A stretch of DNA of 64,000 nucleotides from Mesorhizobium sp. ORS 3324 (GTDB taxonomy: Bacteria > Pseudomonadota > Alphaproteobacteria > Rhizobiales > Rhizobiaceae). The notes under the pieces are model-generated. The model ran no database searches. It was not told where the DNA came from and saw nothing but the letters and a program-made list of their open reading frames with translations. The stretch is taken from assembly GCA_000824825.2 (NCBI GenBank), contig LM655169.1, positions 30,192-94,191 on the forward strand, written 5' to 3'. The first letter of the stretch is position 1, and each line of letters opens with the position of its first letter. The position numbers and the translations under genes are program-made. This document shows, one piece after another, positions 30,613 through 37,930 of this stretch.

Positions 30613-31644
30613 ATGGCAAAGCGGCCGACCATTACCGATCTCGCGCGCGTCTCCGGTTTCAGCGTCGCTACCGTCGACCGGGTGCTGAACAACCGCCTGC
30701 CGGTGCGCGAGGAAACGGCGCGCCGGGTCTACGAGGCCGCAACCGACATCGGCTATCACGCCGCGGGGCTGATCAAGCAGCGCATGCGCCAGGAACTGCC
30801 GGAATATCGCCTCGGCTTCCTGCTGCTGCGTGGCAATGATGTTTTCTACGGCGATTTTGCGCGCGAGCTGGAGCTTGCGGTTTCGCAGTCGCAGCGCTTC
30901 CGCGGCGTCGCGACGATCGACTTCGCCGCCTCGCTGGCGCCGGACGAGATCGCCGCCCAGATGCGCAAGCTGGCGGCGAAATCCAGGGCCATCGCCGTGG
31001 TCGGCCCGGACCATCCGACACTGACGGCGGTGGTGGAGGCGCTGAAGGCGCGAGGGCAGCCGGTCTTTTCGCTGCTGTCCGACTTCGCCGCAGGCATCCG
31101 CGAGGGCTATGTCGGGCTCGACAACCGCAAGGTTGGGCGTACCGCGGCCTGGATGATCGCCAAGGCCGCCAGGAAGCCCGGCAAGGTCGCGCTCTTTGTC
31201 GGCAGCCACCGCTTCCATGGCCACGAGCTGCGCGAGATCGGCTTCCGCTCCTATTTTCGCGAGCACGCGCCGGACTTCACAGTGATGGAGACGCTGGTCA
31301 ATCTGGAGGCCAACCAGGTGACGCATGATGCGATGCTCGATCTTCTGGCCCGGCATCCCGACCTTGCAGGCTGCTATGTGGCCGGCGGCGGCATGGAGGG
31401 CGCGGTTGCGGCGCTGAGGGCAGCAAAGCCGGCCAACATGCCGGTGGTGATCTGCAACGAGATCAACGCCTTCTCGCGCGCGGCCCTTGCCGACAACATC
31501 CTGACCATGGTGATCTCGACGCCACTGGCGGCGCTCTGCCGCGAGCTTGTCGGGCTGATGGCGCATGCCATCGAGAGCGGCGCCGCCAACGCGCCCGGCC
31601 AGACTTTTCTCCCCTTCGACATCTATCTGCCGGAAAACATCTGA
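30613..31644 (+). CDS. LacI-family transcriptional regulator
   Basis: 343 residues. The N-terminal helix-turn-helix and hinge are PTITDLARVSGFSVATVDR and VLNNRLPVREETARRVY; the rest is a periplasmic-binding-protein-like effector domain. ATG 30613 has GGAG five bases ahead. Divergence from the oxygenase operon makes that operon the likely target. The inositol importer starts 643 bases downstream in the same direction, so a role there cannot be excluded. Confidence 0.93.
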   Translation: MAKRPTITDLARVSGFSVATVDRVLNNRLPVREETARRVYEAATDIGYHAAGLIKQRMRQELPEYRLGFLLLRGNDVFYGDFARELELAVSQSQRFRGVATIDFAASLAPDEIAAQMRKLAAKSRAIAVVGPDHPTLTAVVEALKARGQPVFSLLSDFAAGIREGYVGLDNRKVGRTAAWMIAKAARKPGKVALFVGSHRFHGHELREIGFRSYFREHAPDFTVMETLVNLEANQVTHDAMLDLLARHPDLAGCYVAGGGMEGAVAALRAAKPANMPVVICNEINAFSRAALADNILTMVISTPLAALCRELVGLMAHAIESGAANAPGQTFLPFDIYLPENI

Positions 31645-31649
31645 ACCTC

Positions 31650-31850
31650 CAGTACAGGGATTTTGATCGGTCGGCTCTGTTTGCGTTGGCAGGTGGCATG
31701 CGTTGGAGATTGGCCGAAACGCCCACCCCGTCGTCATTCTAGGGCGGAGCAGGAGCGAAGCTCCGTCGCGAAGACCCTAGAATCCATGCCGTTACCTTCG
31801 CCAAGGAGTGCAACGGAGCAAAATTCTGCACCGCAGCAGCGTTTGCGATG
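31650..31850. repeat. Composite dispersed repeat downstream of the LacI gene
   Basis: 31650-31739 is the inverted counterpart of 2281-2371. From 31707 the sequence GATTGGCCGAAACG ... CTAGGGCGGAGCAGGAGCG, AAGCTCCGTCGCG and ATCCATGCCGT matches 48263-48353 in the same orientation, and the match continues weakly to GGAGCAAAATTCTGCACCG. It is thus a junction of two repeat families. Confidence 0.75.
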
Positions 31851-31950
31851 ACTTCACGAAAATGAACGAAAAATCTTGCACCAAGACAAACGGCAACCTT
31901 TCAAAATCCTTGTGTCGGGGAACTGACCTCCAAAGCGATGGGATCGACCT

Positions 31951-31981
31951 GAAAGAATCCATCAGGCTGATGGATTCTTTC
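31951..31981. promoter_or_regulatory. 31-bp perfect palindrome upstream of the inositol importer
   Basis: GAAAGAATCCATCAG and its exact reverse complement flank a single G. It lies about 307 bases before the binding-protein ATG. No T-run follows, so it is not a usual terminator; it could be a double operator or an RNA hairpin. GGATTC/GAATCC parts recall the GGAT-type palindrome at 41888-41903. Confidence 0.55.
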
Positions 31982-32138
31982 ATGACGGTTTGCCGCGATT
32001 CTGACCCATGCGTCGACGACTGTGGTCTTCGTCACGGTGATCAGGATCGAAAATCCGGCATGTCCGTTCCGAATCTCCCTTGACGGCTGCAAGCGAAATG
32101 GAATAAATATTTCACCAACTGGGTATTTTGGTTCTTTC

Positions 32139-32163
32139 GTTCCGGAACATCTGTTTCAAACAG
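32139..32163. promoter_or_regulatory. Paired palindromes before the inositol importer
   Basis: GTTCCGGAAC (32139-32148) and CTGTTTCAAACAG (32151-32163) are both perfect and two bases apart, about 130 bases before the importer start. CG-centred GTTCCGGAAC has the shape of a LacI or RpiR operator. Confidence 0.4.
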
Positions 32164-32287
32164 AGGATCAGGCGTTCCATAGTGCGAGGAAAACGCCGCC
32201 GGGATGAGCATAGGGAGAGATTCCCCGGAGAGATCGGGGATTCCGGTTCAATCGGTGCAGCCGGACACCAAGTGGAGGAGAAATAAA

Positions 32288-33229
32288 ATGAAGAAACTGC
32301 TTTTGGGCGTCGCGCTCTCGGCGCTGATGTGTTCATCCGCCTTCGCCGCCAAGATCGGCGTTTCGATGGCCCTTTTCGACGACAACTTCCTGACCGTGCT
32401 GCGCAACGGCATGATCGCGCAGGCCAAGGGCATGAGCGGCGTCGAGCTGCAGGTCGAGGACGCGCAGAACGACGTCGCCAAGCAGCTCGACCAGATCAAG
32501 AACTTCGCCGCCTCGGGCGTCGACGCCATCATCGTCAATCCGGTCGACACTTCGGCCACCCAGGCGATGTCGGATGCGGCCGCCGCGGCCAAGATCCCGC
32601 TGGTCTATGTCAACCGCGAGCCGGTCAATGTCGACAAGCTGCCCGACAACCAGGCCTTCGTCGCTTCGAACGAGGCCGAGTCCGGCACGCTCGAGACCAA
32701 GGAAGCCTGCCGCCTTTTCAAGGAGGCCGGCAAGAAGGAAGCCAATGTCTATGTGATCATGGGCGAGCTGTCGAACCAGGCCGCCGTGCAGCGCACCAAG
32801 GACATCGAGGAGGTCATCAGCACTCCGGACTGCAACTTCATCAAGATCATCGACAAGCAGACCTCGAACTGGAAGCGTGACGAAGCGCAGAACCTGATGA
32901 CCAACTGGCTGTCGTCCGGCAAGCAGTTCGACGGCGTCATCGCCAACAACGACGAAAGCGCCATCGGCGCCATCCAGGCGATGAAGGCCGCCAACATCGA
33001 CATGAAATCGGTCGTGGTCGGCGGCGTCGACGCCACCCAGGACGCCCTGGCTGCGATGCAGGCGGGCGATCTCGACGTGACGGTCTTCCAGGATGCGGCC
33101 GGCCAGGGCGCCGGCGCGCTCGATGCGGCCCTGAAGCTCTCCAAGGGCGAGAAGGTGGAGCACAAGGTCTATATCCCCTTCCAGCTCGTGACGCCGGCGA
33201 ACATCGACAAGTTCCTGAAGAAGAACTGA
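32288..33229 (+). CDS. ibpA: Sugar ABC transporter substrate-binding protein, probably myo-inositol
   Basis: 313 residues of the ribose-binding type I fold. Signal peptide KKLLLGVALSALMCSSAFA, then IGVSMALFDDNFLTVLRNGM, AIIVNPVDTSA, VYVNREPV and VGGVDATQDALAAMQ. The inositol assignment comes from context: importer genes followed by idhA and, further on, the iol genes, and the order is that of inositol importers in alphaproteobacteria. The open frame starts at 32204, but ATG 32288 has GGAGGAGAAA before it and begins the signal peptide. A hairpin follows the stop. Confidence 0.87.
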   Translation: MKKLLLGVALSALMCSSAFAAKIGVSMALFDDNFLTVLRNGMIAQAKGMSGVELQVEDAQNDVAKQLDQIKNFAASGVDAIIVNPVDTSATQAMSDAAAAAKIPLVYVNREPVNVDKLPDNQAFVASNEAESGTLETKEACRLFKEAGKKEANVYVIMGELSNQAAVQRTKDIEEVISTPDCNFIKIIDKQTSNWKRDEAQNLMTNWLSSGKQFDGVIANNDESAIGAIQAMKAANIDMKSVVVGGVDATQDALAAMQAGDLDVTVFQDAAGQGAGALDAALKLSKGEKVEHKVYIPFQLVTPANIDKFLKKN

Positions 33230-33239
33230 GGCCGCGCCA

Positions 33240-33277
33240 ACGCAATTCCAGGAAAAGGTTTCCATAGGGAATTGCGT
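33240..33277 (+). other. Intercistronic hairpin after the binding-protein gene
   Basis: ACGCAATTCC and GGAATTGCGT form a perfect 10-bp stem with an 18-base loop, 10 bases after the stop codon. Hairpins here commonly protect the binding-protein mRNA and lower expression of the downstream membrane genes. The right arm resembles the GGAATTGCATAAACAAA sequence at 23281. Confidence 0.65.
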
Positions 33278-33411
33278 GCAGACAAACCCTGGAGCGGCGC
33301 TCCGACGCATCGGACTGGCTGAAACCGGCTGCTGGCAGAGCAGCGCCGCTCCCTTCCTTCTCCCGCCTCACCGGGCGGGAGGGCGGGCGCGGTCATTCGG
33401 AGGAAGAAGAC

Positions 33412-34488
33412 GTGTCACAGACATCGCATGGCATCGGCGGCTTGAGTTACGACGCCAAGAAGCGCCCTTGGCCCGCCGAATTCAATGTGTTCCTGGCGCT
33501 CGTCATCCTGGTCGGCGCGTTCGAGCTGATCGGCCGCGTCTTCCTCGGCGACAGCTTCCTGTTCAACACCCGCGAGAATGTCGCGGGCATCTTCAACGAG
33601 CAGCGCCTGCAGATCATCATCCTGCAGGTGTCGATCGTCGGCATCATCGCCATCGGTGTCACGCAGGTCATCATCTGCGGCGGCATCGACCTGTCCTCGG
33701 GCTCGATCGTCGGCGCCACCGCCATGATCGCCATGAGCTTCGCGCAAGTGGCAACCGTCAACGGCAATCCCAACCCCAAGGCGATGTTCATCGCCTATGG
33801 CTGGACCGACCTGCCCGTCATCGTGCCGCTGCTGGTCGCGGTCGGCTGCGGGCTTTTGGCCGGTCTCATCAACGGTTCATTGATCGCCTACACCCGTATT
33901 CCGCCCTTCATCGCCACGCTCGGCATGATGGTCACCGCGCGCGGCATTGCCAAATGGTGGTCGAAGGGCCAGCCGATCTCGTTCCCGACCGACAGCTTCG
34001 CGGCCATCGGCAAGGGGCTGATGCCGGTCATCATCTTCATTTCGCTGGCGATCCTGTTCCAGCTCATCCTGAGCTACACCAGATACGGCAAGCACTGCTA
34101 CGCCATCGGCTCCAACGAGGACGCCGCGCGCATGTCGGGCATCAAGATCGCCAACCACAAGGTGCTGGTCTATGTGATCGCCGGCATCCTTGCCTCGATC
34201 GCCGCGGTGGTGCTCTCCTCCAAGAACCTCACCGCCCAAGCCGGAATGGGCGTGATGTACGAGCTCGACGCGATCGCCATGGCGGTTATCGGCGGCGTCT
34301 CGCTGTCGGGCGGCCGCGGGTCTATCATCGGCACCGTGATCGGCTCGCTGATCTTCGGCGTCATCATCTCCGGCTTCACCTTCCTGCGCCTCGACGCCTA
34401 CTACCAGGAGATGGTCAAGGGCGTGATCATCGTCGGCGCAGTCGTTCTCGATCAATGGCGCCAGCGCCGCCGGGCGATAGGAGCTTGA
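33412..34488 (+). CDS. iatP: Sugar ABC transporter permease, probably myo-inositol
   Basis: 358 residues, RbsC-like permease with eight or more helices (FNVFLALVILVGAFELIGR; IIILQVSIVGIIAIGVTQV). The family segment GGIDLSSGSIVGATAM and the coupling-region YAIGSNEDAARMSGI are present. The start is GTG 33412 with GGAGGAAG ahead. It follows the binding protein after 182 bases containing the hairpin and precedes the ATPase by two bases. Confidence 0.9.
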   Translation: MSQTSHGIGGLSYDAKKRPWPAEFNVFLALVILVGAFELIGRVFLGDSFLFNTRENVAGIFNEQRLQIIILQVSIVGIIAIGVTQVIICGGIDLSSGSIVGATAMIAMSFAQVATVNGNPNPKAMFIAYGWTDLPVIVPLLVAVGCGLLAGLINGSLIAYTRIPPFIATLGMMVTARGIAKWWSKGQPISFPTDSFAAIGKGLMPVIIFISLAILFQLILSYTRYGKHCYAIGSNEDAARMSGIKIANHKVLVYVIAGILASIAAVVLSSKNLTAQAGMGVMYELDAIAMAVIGGVSLSGGRGSIIGTVIGSLIFGVIISGFTFLRLDAYYQEMVKGVIIVGAVVLDQWRQRRRAIGA

Positions 34489-34490
34489 CC

Positions 34491-35261
34491 ATGTCCGACA
34501 TTGTTCTGAAGACTGAAAACCTCACCAAGCATTATGGCGGCGTGCACGCGCTGCAGGAGGCGAATTTCGAGCTGCGCAAGGGCGAGCATGTCGCCATCAT
34601 GGGCGACAACGGCGCCGGCAAGTCGACCTTCGTGCGCCAGATCACCGGCGTCGAGCAGCGCACCGACGGCAAGATCTGGTTCGACGGCAAGGAAGTGAAC
34701 TTCGCCGGCCCGATCGAGGCGCGCGAAGCCGGCATCGAGACGGTGTTCCAGAACCTCGCTCTGGCCGATGACCTCGACGTGCCGTCGAATCTCTTCCTCG
34801 GCCGCGAGAAGGTGCTGTTCAACCTCGGCCCGTTCTCGATCCTCGACCGCAAGGCCATGCGCAAGGCGACCGAGGCGGCGCTGATCCGCACGGCGGTGAA
34901 GATCCCGAACCTTTCCAGCACCATCCGCCACATGTCGGGCGGCCAGCGCCAGTGCGTGGCGATCGCCCGGACCGCGACCTTCGCTTCAAAGCTGATCATC
35001 ATGGACGAGCCGACGGCCGCGCTTGGCGTGCAGGAGACGGCGCAGGTCGAAAACATCATCCGCACGCTGAAGGAGAACGGCGAGCCGCTGATCCTGATCA
35101 GCCACAACATGCGCCAGGTGTTCGACCTGGTCGACCGCATCGTTGTCTTCCGCCGTGGCCGCATCGTCGCCAATCTGCGTAAGCAGGACACCGACGGCAA
35201 CGACATCGTCGCCTACATCACCGGCGCCAAGACCGGACAGGCGGAACTCCAGGCTGCCTGA
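34491..35261 (+). CDS. iatA: Sugar ABC transporter ATPase, single domain, probably myo-inositol
   Basis: 256 residues, one ABC domain only (RbsA-type transporters normally carry two, as at 56923-58494). Walker A GDNGAGKS (38-45), Q-loop VFQNLALADD, signature MSGGQRQCVAIART, Walker B LIIMDEPTAAL and switch histidine in ISHNMRQVF. ATG 34491 lies two bases after the permease stop. The open frame upstream is a shadow of the permease. Confidence 0.93.
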   Translation: MSDIVLKTENLTKHYGGVHALQEANFELRKGEHVAIMGDNGAGKSTFVRQITGVEQRTDGKIWFDGKEVNFAGPIEAREAGIETVFQNLALADDLDVPSNLFLGREKVLFNLGPFSILDRKAMRKATEAALIRTAVKIPNLSSTIRHMSGGQRQCVAIARTATFASKLIIMDEPTAALGVQETAQVENIIRTLKENGEPLILISHNMRQVFDLVDRIVVFRRGRIVANLRKQDTDGNDIVAYITGAKTGQAELQAA

Positions 35262-35342
35262 CGAGGCGCCACGACGGGATAACCAATCGTCCGCGCCGCA
35301 CCGGCGCGGATAGTTTTCAGAACCACCCTCAAAGGACATTCC

Positions 35343-36335
35343 ATGACTCTCCGCTTCGCTCTTCTCGGCGCCGGTCGTATCGGCAAGGTGCATGCCCGCG
35401 CCGTCGCCTCCAACCCGCAGGCCAAACTGGTTGCCGTGGCCGACGCCTTCGAGAAGGCGGCGACGGAGCTCGCCTCCGCCTATGGCGCCGAGGTGCGCAC
35501 GATCGCGGCAATAGAGCAGGCCAAGGACATCGACGCCGTCATCATCTGCACCCCGACCGACACGCATGCGGACCTCATCGAGCGCTTCGCCAAGGCCGGC
35601 AAGGCGATCTTCTGCGAGAAGCCGATCGACCTCGACGTCAAGCGCGTCGAGCAGTGCCTGGCCGTGGTCGAGAAGGTGGGCGCCACGCTGATGGTCGGCT
35701 TCAACCGGCGCTTCGATCCGCATTTCGCCGCGGTTCGCAAGGCGATCGACGATGGCGCCATCGGCGATGTCGAGATGGTCACCATCACGTCGCGCGATCC
35801 GGGCGCCCCGCCGCTCGACTACATCGCCCGTTCCGGCGGCATCTTTCGCGATATGACCATCCATGATTTCGACATGGCGCGCTTCCTGCTCGGCGAGGAG
35901 CCGGTGGCGGTCAGCGCTCATGCCTCGGTGCTGGTCGACAGACAAATCGGCGAGGCAGGCGATTTCGATTCGGTCAGCGTCATCCTCGAAACCGCATCCG
36001 GCAAGCAGGCCATCATCTCCAACTCGCGCCGTGCCACCTATGGCTACGACCAGCGCATCGAGGTGCATGGCTCGAAAGGCATGGTTGCGGCCGAGAACCA
36101 GCGGCCGGTATCGATCGAACTCGCCAACGACAAGGGCTACACCCGCCCGCCGCTGCACGACTTCTTCATGACCCGCTACATCGACGCCTATGCCAACGAG
36201 ATCGCGGCCTTCATCGCCTCCGCAACCGCGGGCAAGAAGGCGGCGCCGAGCGGCAAGGACGGGCTGGTCGCCCTGAAACTGGCCGACGCGGCCTTGCAAT
36301 CGGCCAAGACCGGCAAGACCGTCCGCGTCGATTGA
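35343..36335 (+). CDS. idhA: myo-Inositol 2-dehydrogenase (Gfo/Idh/MocA family)
   Basis: 330 residues. The Rossmann start is LRFALLGAGRIGKVHARAV, the catalytic lysine is in CEKPIDLD, and GGIFRDMTIHDFDMARFLLG carries the Asp/His pair of inositol dehydrogenases. It oxidises myo-inositol to scyllo-inosose with NAD, the first step of the pathway. It follows the importer genes by 81 bases, so uptake and first oxidation are one unit. Confidence 0.93.
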   Translation: MTLRFALLGAGRIGKVHARAVASNPQAKLVAVADAFEKAATELASAYGAEVRTIAAIEQAKDIDAVIICTPTDTHADLIERFAKAGKAIFCEKPIDLDVKRVEQCLAVVEKVGATLMVGFNRRFDPHFAAVRKAIDDGAIGDVEMVTITSRDPGAPPLDYIARSGGIFRDMTIHDFDMARFLLGEEPVAVSAHASVLVDRQIGEAGDFDSVSVILETASGKQAIISNSRRATYGYDQRIEVHGSKGMVAAENQRPVSIELANDKGYTRPPLHDFFMTRYIDAYANEIAAFIASATAGKKAAPSGKDGLVALKLADAALQSAKTGKTVRVD

Positions 36336-36658
36336 GCCTACGACTCGGCGACCGGTGAGTGCGTTTCGGCGTTTGATATTTCGCGAGGCTGGCGGGACAG
36401 CACCCCCCTCTGTCCTGCCGGACATCTCCCCCGCAAGGGGGGAGATTGACAGCTTCGACGCCGCCACCCGTTCTGCACCGTTGGCGATTGGCGAAGTCAG
36501 CGCGACATCCGATCTCCCCCCTTGCGGGGGAGATGGACGGCAGGCCAGAGGGGGGTGCGAAGGAACTCGACGCCGGGTGCTCGGTCCTGTACCGCACCTG
36601 GCCTGACACCGATCTCAATACAACCCAAGAGACAAATTCAAGAATCGGAGCAAAAACG
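36336..36658. other. Spacer between idhA and the SDR gene (323 bp)
   Basis: It is largely occupied by one copy of the family I palindromic repeat (36401-36557). The remaining 100 bases before the SDR gene contain no recognisable promoter; frames crossing the repeat are not called. Confidence 0.6.
36401..36557. repeat. Family I palindromic repeat, copy 1
   Basis: Perfect 12-base ends CACCCCCCTCTG and CAGAGGGGGGTG enclose two inner inverted pairs of CATCTCCCCC / GGGGGAGAT. Copy 2 is at 40547-40704, of almost the same length (157 and 158 bp) and similar in the middle (GGCGATTGGCGAA / CGCCAATCGCCAA). Confidence 0.85.
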
Positions 36659-37453
36659 ATGAACCCACTAGCCGGTCGCAATTCAGAAACGCGCGCCATC
36701 GTCACCGGCGGCGCGCAGGGCATCGGCTTCGCGGTTGCCGAAGCCTTGGCCGACGAGGGCTGCCGCGCGCTGGCGCTCATCGGCCGCTCGCAGGAGAAGG
36801 GCGACAAGGCGGTCGCAGCACTTAAGAAGAGCGGCGTCGACGCCATCTTCATCAGCGCCGACGTCGCCAAGGTCGCCGACTGCAAGCGCGCCGTCGCAAC
36901 GGCGCTCGCCCATTTCGGCACCTTGAACGCGCTGGTCAACGCCGCCGCCACCTCGGCGCGCGGCTCGCTGGTCGAAACTACGGAAGAGCTTTTCGACCAG
37001 ATCTTCGACACCAATGTGCGCGGCCCTTTCTTCCTGATGCAGGGTCTTGTCGCGCATCTCCTGGAGCGCAAGGCGCCGGGCTCGATCGTCAACGTGCTGT
37101 CGATGTCGGCGCATGCCGGCCAGTCCTTCCTGACGCCCTATTCGACCAGCAAGGGCGCGCTGATGACGCTGACCAAGAATGTAGCCAGTTCCTATCGGAA
37201 GAACCGCATCCGCTGCAACGCGGTGCTGCCCGGCTGGATGGACACCGAGGGCGAGGCGATCGTGCAGAAGAAATGGCATGACGCGCCGGACGACTGGCTG
37301 GCAAAGGCCGAGGCCGCGCAGCCCATGGGCCAGTTGGTCAAGCCAGCGCAGCTCGCCCGGCTGATCACCTACATGCTGAGCCCCCAGGCCGGCGTCATGA
37401 CCGGTTCTCTGGTGGACTACGACCAGAACATCGCGGGGGTGATAGGGGAGTAG
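36659..37453 (+). CDS. Short-chain dehydrogenase/reductase
   Basis: 264 residues, classical SDR. Cofactor site VTGGAQGIGFAVAEAL, structural NAAATSA (for NNAG), active-site S in LSMSAHAG and YSTSK for the Tyr-Lys pair, and PGWMDTEG after it. ATG 36659 was chosen; the open frame upstream runs through the repeat. Place behind idhA suggests a role on an inositol-derived or related polyol, which is an inference. Confidence 0.88.
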   Translation: MNPLAGRNSETRAIVTGGAQGIGFAVAEALADEGCRALALIGRSQEKGDKAVAALKKSGVDAIFISADVAKVADCKRAVATALAHFGTLNALVNAAATSARGSLVETTEELFDQIFDTNVRGPFFLMQGLVAHLLERKAPGSIVNVLSMSAHAGQSFLTPYSTSKGALMTLTKNVASSYRKNRIRCNAVLPGWMDTEGEAIVQKKWHDAPDDWLAKAEAAQPMGQLVKPAQLARLITYMLSPQAGVMTGSLVDYDQNIAGVIGE

Positions 37454-37504
37454 GGCCTAGCCAATAGCCCTGGGCGGATCGTTCCCCATCCATTTTCGGA
37501 CGTT

Positions 37505-37663
37505 GGCGCCGCCCCTCATCCCCCTACCGGGACCTTCTCCCGGTATAGTGACGGGGAGAAGGGGCTGGCCGCGACGTTGGCGATTGCCGAAATCGCCGGC
37601 GAGAGCGGCCCTCTCCCCGTCGCGACGGGGAGAGGATGCCGGCAGCAGGTGAGGGGCGGCGCC
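37505..37663. repeat. Family II palindromic repeat, copy 1
   Basis: Perfect 14-base ends GGCGCCGCCCCTCA and TGAGGGGCGGCGCC with inner inverted pairs around ACGGGGAGAAGG and CCCTCTCCCCGT. Related copies: 46853-46965, 49449-49629 and, more distant, 52317-52502. Confidence 0.85.
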
Positions 37664-37729
37664 GACACCGATAATTGACGATGCCGAGCGAGACCGTCGT
37701 CGTTTCAGGCGAGCAGCTTCATGAGACAG

Positions 37730-37758
37730 GTGACAAGCGCCTCGGCTTCGACTATATG
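37730..37758 (+). promoter_or_regulatory. Predicted promoter of aroG
   Basis: GTGACA, 17 bases, TATATG. The expected start of transcription, six to eight bases after the -10 box, falls on or next to ATG 37765, so the leader peptide would be read from a leaderless mRNA. No Shine-Dalgarno sequence precedes any in-frame ATG here, which agrees. Confidence 0.55.
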
Positions 37759-37764
37759 AGCCGC

Positions 37765-37842
37765 ATGATCCACCTGACCGCCTCGTTTTGGTACTTTTAC
37801 TACGACAGCTCGCTGGCGGCGGGAGGATTGCGCTCGATCTGA
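37765..37842 (+). CDS. Aromatic-amino-acid leader peptide of aroG (25 residues)
   Basis: A 25-codon reading frame from ATG 37765 to TGA 37840-37842. Residues 8-13 read FWYFYY, encoded by TTT TGG TAC TTT TAC TAC (37786-37803); six aromatic codons in a row, covering all three aromatic amino acids. It is followed by SSLAAGGLRSI. The in-frame ATGs at 37681 and 37756 would lengthen it to 53 or 28 residues but lack ribosome sites. Its place before a strong terminator and the DAHP synthase gene shows it is a ribosome-stalling leader, not a functional protein. Confidence 0.75.
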   Translation: MIHLTASFWYFYYDSSLAAGGLRSI

Positions 37843-37890
37843 AGATTGCAGCATCTAAATCCGAAAAGCCGCCAGACCTGGCGGCTTTTT
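37813..37890 (+). promoter_or_regulatory. Attenuator: antiterminator/terminator switch of aroG
   Basis: CTGGCGGC (37813-37820), inside the leader peptide, is identical to the right arm of the terminator (37878-37885), so both compete for the left arm GCCGCCAG (37868-37875). CCGCC at 37778-37782, just before the aromatic codons, can pair with GGCGG (37815-37819). A ribosome stalled at 37786-37803 covers that segment and frees CTGGCGGC to form the antiterminator; without stalling the terminator forms. Confidence 0.75.
37864..37890 (+). terminator. Rho-independent terminator in the aroG leader
   Basis: AAAAGCCGCCAG / CTGGCGGCTTTT stem with a very short loop (GACC region), followed by TTTTTCGTTT; 22 bases after the leader peptide stop and 40 bases before aroG. 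Its place before, not after, a gene marks it as an attenuator. Confidence 0.9.
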
Positions 37891-37930
37891 CGTTTCAGCC
37901 GGCAGGTCTCCTAACCAGGAGCAGAAAGCC

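Larger units (their letters stand above)
31645..32287. other. Upstream region of the inositol ABC importer (643 bp, no gene)
   Basis: The first 200 bases are dispersed repeats (31650-31739, related to 2281-2371; 31707-31850, related to 48263-48390). The rest is less GC-rich and holds a 31-bp palindrome (31951-31981) and the palindromes GTTCCGGAAC and CTGTTTCAAACAG (32139-32163). Short frames in this stretch (for example 31808-32083) have no recognisable product. A strong ribosome site GTGGAGGAGAAA precedes the binding-protein gene. Confidence 0.6.
37454..37930. other. aroG upstream region (477 bp)
   Basis: 37505-37663 is a family II repeat. After it comes a compact control region: promoter (37730-37758), leader peptide (37765-37842), terminator (37864-37890), then the aroG ribosome site AGGAG. 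See the separate entries. Confidence 0.8.

Noticed and set aside
30571..31737. Minus-strand frame of 388 codons opposite the LacI gene
   Set aside because: Shadow of a clear LacI regulator, with its N-terminus formed by the repeat at 31650-31739.
31808..32083. 91-codon plus-strand frame before the inositol importer
   Set aside because: Cys- and Asp-rich with no known pattern, crosses the 31-bp palindrome, and has no ribosome site; treated as non-coding.
37681..37842. 53-codon version of the aroG leader as an ordinary small protein
   Set aside because: No ribosome site at ATG 37681, the predicted promoter lies inside this frame, and the aromatic run plus terminator fit a regulatory leader starting at 37765.
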